The position numbers were made by a program, and so were the translations under genes. The notes beneath the pieces were generated by a model, which saw nothing but the letters and a program-made list of their open reading frames with translations, was not told the DNA's origin and made no database searches. A DNA stretch of 64,000 bases, taken from Treponema denticola (lineage in GTDB: Bacteria > Spirochaetota > Spirochaetia > Treponematales > Treponemataceae). Below, piece by piece: positions 62,133 to 64,000 of the stretch; within the stretch, counting starts at the first letter, position 1, and the number at the start of each line of letters is the position of its first letter. The DNA lies in assembly GCF_024181405.1 (NCBI RefSeq), contig NZ_CP051302.1:1984001-2048000 (forward strand). The letters run 5' to 3'.

Positions 62133-64000
62133 GCCTTTTCCCTTGAAAAATCAATAATATTTTTTAATTTATATTCGGCAGCCGAAAACATCTTGGTCAT
62201 ATCCGAATAGATACCTGCATAAAAATTTAAAGATAAAATATTGCATTTGAATAGACTATCTTCAGGCCTTTCTTCCCATACAAGTTTAAACAAAATATTT
62301 ACCAAAATCAGCCTTTCAGTAGATTCTTTATTAAACCAAAGCTCCCCATCCCACTCGTTTAAACCTAAATAGTTTTTTATTACTTCATCATGTACACAAA
62401 AATCCATAAAGTCCTTAACGCAATCCTTGCTTGAACCCGAATTTTCAAAAAAATTCTTCTCAGTTTCCGGCAAGCAAAATAAACGGCTCAACAAAAATAA
62501 GGAGCTTTTTGCATTTAATTCCGGAAGGCCGAAAGAGCAAAGCAGCTCGGTAAGAGCAGAATCAAGGCGGCACAGTTTAATCTTTTCTTTAGGAAAAAAT
62601 TTAAACAGAGCCGATAATAAAAGGCCGGCCGTATACAAAAGCACATTCTCTTTTGTGTCAAAAACCAAAGACTTGAGAGCATTTATAAAGAGAATGTCTT
62701 GGGTTTTAAGCCTTTCGTCCTTAACATTTTCATCGATCAAAGAAGGCTCATTCGAACAAAGATATAAAAAACAATCTATAGAATTTTTAAAGCACAAAGC
62801 ACGGGCCTTGTTTTTTTCTTTAATGGTTTTTAAGCTTTCTTTTTCTTCATCGGAATAAAAGGTCTTAAAAAATACTTCGTCAAAAGCATCAAGAAAATCC
62901 AATAACCTCGGGTAAAGTTTTTTCGATATATCTTCAATTGCTTCCGATACATTATCAATTGTTTCTTTTTTATAGGTACCACAATAATCCGAAATTTGAT
63001 GGAACAAGTCCTTAGCGCATAAATCTTGAATAGTATTATAAAGACCGCCATACTTACATTTATTTATTTCAAATTCAATATCTTTAAAACCCCGTCCCTC
63101 TGCTTTTTGATATAGCTCCTTATAATAGCCGTCATCATCCTTAATCTCACGGATGTTTAAAAATACTTGGCATTGATAACCGTCCAAAGCTGCAAAAAAA
63201 ACTTTTTCGGCAAGCTCGGAATTTTTTCTTAAAAAGAATAAGGAAGAACGCTGCTCATAAAACACCGTAAAATAGTCCTCTCCCGAATTTAAATTAAGAG
63301 AGTCCATAAGATTTTCTTGCCTTAATTCTTTTTCATTTTGCGATTTTTTTAAGGCAAAGGCCGCCGAAAGCTTAATCCAGCCCGAAGCTCTTTCATAGGC
63401 GTTATTGTAAAAAATCAACGAGCGCTCTCCGTTAAAAAAATTCGACCAAACAAAAACATTTTCGTTTACGCTTCCTTCATTCCAAAAATCAAAGAGCCTA
63501 AATTTTTCAACACCGGAAAAAATATAGCGTCTTTTTAAAAGAGGGAAAATTTCCTTTTTATGTCTTTCAAGCAGACCGGAGTTTACAGCCTCATCCTTAT
63601 AAGCCCTTCTATATTCCATGCCGTACTTTTCGGTAAAGCCTTCTAGCTGACCGTGCCCGAACATGGGAAGCCCGGGCATAGCCGACATCATCGTGCAGAC
63701 ACCGAAGTATTTATCTCCATCCCCGAATTGGGCTACGGCAGTTTCTTCATCGGGGTTATTCATAAAATTGACATAACGCCTTAATACCTCAGGATCGAAT
63801 TCGAGGGTATTTTTTATGGTTTCCCTGTATTTTGCGTTTTCTTCTTTTTTGAGCATATTCATAAAGGCGGAATTATATACGCGGTGCATTCCGAGGGTGC
63901 GGACAAAATAGCCTTCCATCATCCAAAAGGCTTCGGCAAGCAAGAGGGTGTCGGGTGCTTCTTTTGCACAGCGGTCTACAACCTCTCTCCAAAATTCTTC
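62129..64000 (-). CDS. GH13-family glycoside hydrolase-like protein (C-terminal part)
   Basis: The gene runs past the right edge; 624 C-terminal residues are present. The opening part reads like an alpha-amylase barrel: LLLAEAFWMMEGYFVRTLGMHRVYNSAFMNML and TMMSAMPGLPMFGHGQLEGFTEKYGMEYRR. In GH13 the acid/base Glu lies in the AEAFW segment. The remaining ~450 residues are an unrecognised, mostly helical extension. Probable role is in alpha-glucan metabolism, to be judged with the missing N-terminus. Confidence 0.75.
   Translation of the reverse strand, partial: EEFWREVVDRCAKEAPDTLLLAEAFWMMEGYFVRTLGMHRVYNSAFMNMLKKEENAKYRETIKNTLEFDPEVLRRYVNFMNNPDEETAVAQFGDGDKYFGVCTMMSAMPGLPMFGHGQLEGFTEKYGMEYRRAYKDEAVNSGLLERHKKEIFPLLKRRYIFSGVEKFRLFDFWNEGSVNENVFVWSNFFNGERSLIFYNNAYERASGWIKLSAAFALKKSQNEKELRQENLMDSLNLNSGEDYFTVFYEQRSSLFFLRKNSELAEKVFFAALDGYQCQVFLNIREIKDDDGYYKELYQKAEGRGFKDIEFEINKCKYGGLYNTIQDLCAKDLFHQISDYCGTYKKETIDNVSEAIEDISKKLYPRLLDFLDAFDEVFFKTFYSDEEKESLKTIKEKNKARALCFKNSIDCFLYLCSNEPSLIDENVKDERLKTQDILFINALKSLVFDTKENVLLYTAGLLLSALFKFFPKEKIKLCRLDSALTELLCSFGLPELNAKSSLFLLSRLFCLPETEKNFFENSGSSKDCVKDFMDFCVHDEVIKNYLGLNEWDGELWFNKESTERLILVNILFKLVWEERPEDSLFKCNILSLNFYAGIYSDMTKMFSAAEYKLKNIIDFSREKA

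Overview
The window is a low-GC spirochaete chromosome segment, most like an oral treponeme of the Treponema denticola group. Reasons: AT-rich genes with many TTG/GTG starts, a eukaryote-type isoleucyl-tRNA synthetase, Treponema-type small beta-barrel surface proteins, an ApbE/LspA lipoprotein theme, and HD-GYP and cyclic-nucleotide-binding signalling proteins. Gene density is high and most of it reads as ordinary chromosome. The species call is inference from protein character, not from a marker gene.

Layout. 1-4.3 kb: end of rimO, a membrane sensor-like protein with a 36-bp tandem acidic repeat, an M15 peptidase and a membrane-anchored endonuclease-like protein. 4.3-4.4 kb: a promoter plus hairpin that may make a very short RNA. 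4.4-7.8 kb (minus): two cyclic-nucleotide-binding proteins, lspA and apbE. 7.8-10.6 kb: PHP phosphoesterase, TrmA-family RNA methyltransferase, small hydrolase. 10.7-16.5 kb: a GC-richer, probably acquired block with gene debris, a CPBP protease, a paired ABC exporter and its TetR regulator with clear palindromic operators. 16.5-21.8 kb: LigT, DUF5714, PepF, an M28 peptidase and a Fic protein. 21.85 kb: tRNA-Lys(CTT). 22-25.8 kb: GlpA-like FAD enzyme, NAD(P)/FAD oxidoreductase, DUF1667 protein and an orphan ABC ATPase. 25.9-31.3 kb: a two-component system and a LolD/FtsX-type ABC module. 31.3-32.3 kb: lplA.

32.4-35.9 kb is the strangest part: a four-gene minus-strand operon (66-aa peptide, two unfamiliar proteins, an ABC exporter) whose predicted promoter has a run of 15 A/T bases between its -35 and -10 boxes, as phase-variable promoters do. 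36-39.4 kb: a YtrA-type GntR/ABC operon with a 37-bp perfect palindrome over its promoter, divergent from an MFS pump. 39.5-42.2 kb: cbiK-cbiL-cbiA, with the CbiA glutaminase cysteine missing. 42.3-64 kb: HD-GYP, zinc ribbons, ileS, an IMP dehydrogenase of trichomonad type, nitrilase, glyA, phospholipid/glycan transferases, a DUF4139 protein, a TPR protein, two paralogous barrels, a DUF2156 protein, a threonine-synthase-like protein lacking the PLP lysine, a 44-aa gene, and the end of a GH13 enzyme.

A theme across the window is promoter placement: at about a dozen genes a -10 box ends only 6-8 nt before the start codon, with a -35-like hexamer 16-17 nt further up. These mRNAs should be leaderless or nearly so, while genes inside operons carry normal Shine-Dalgarno sequences.
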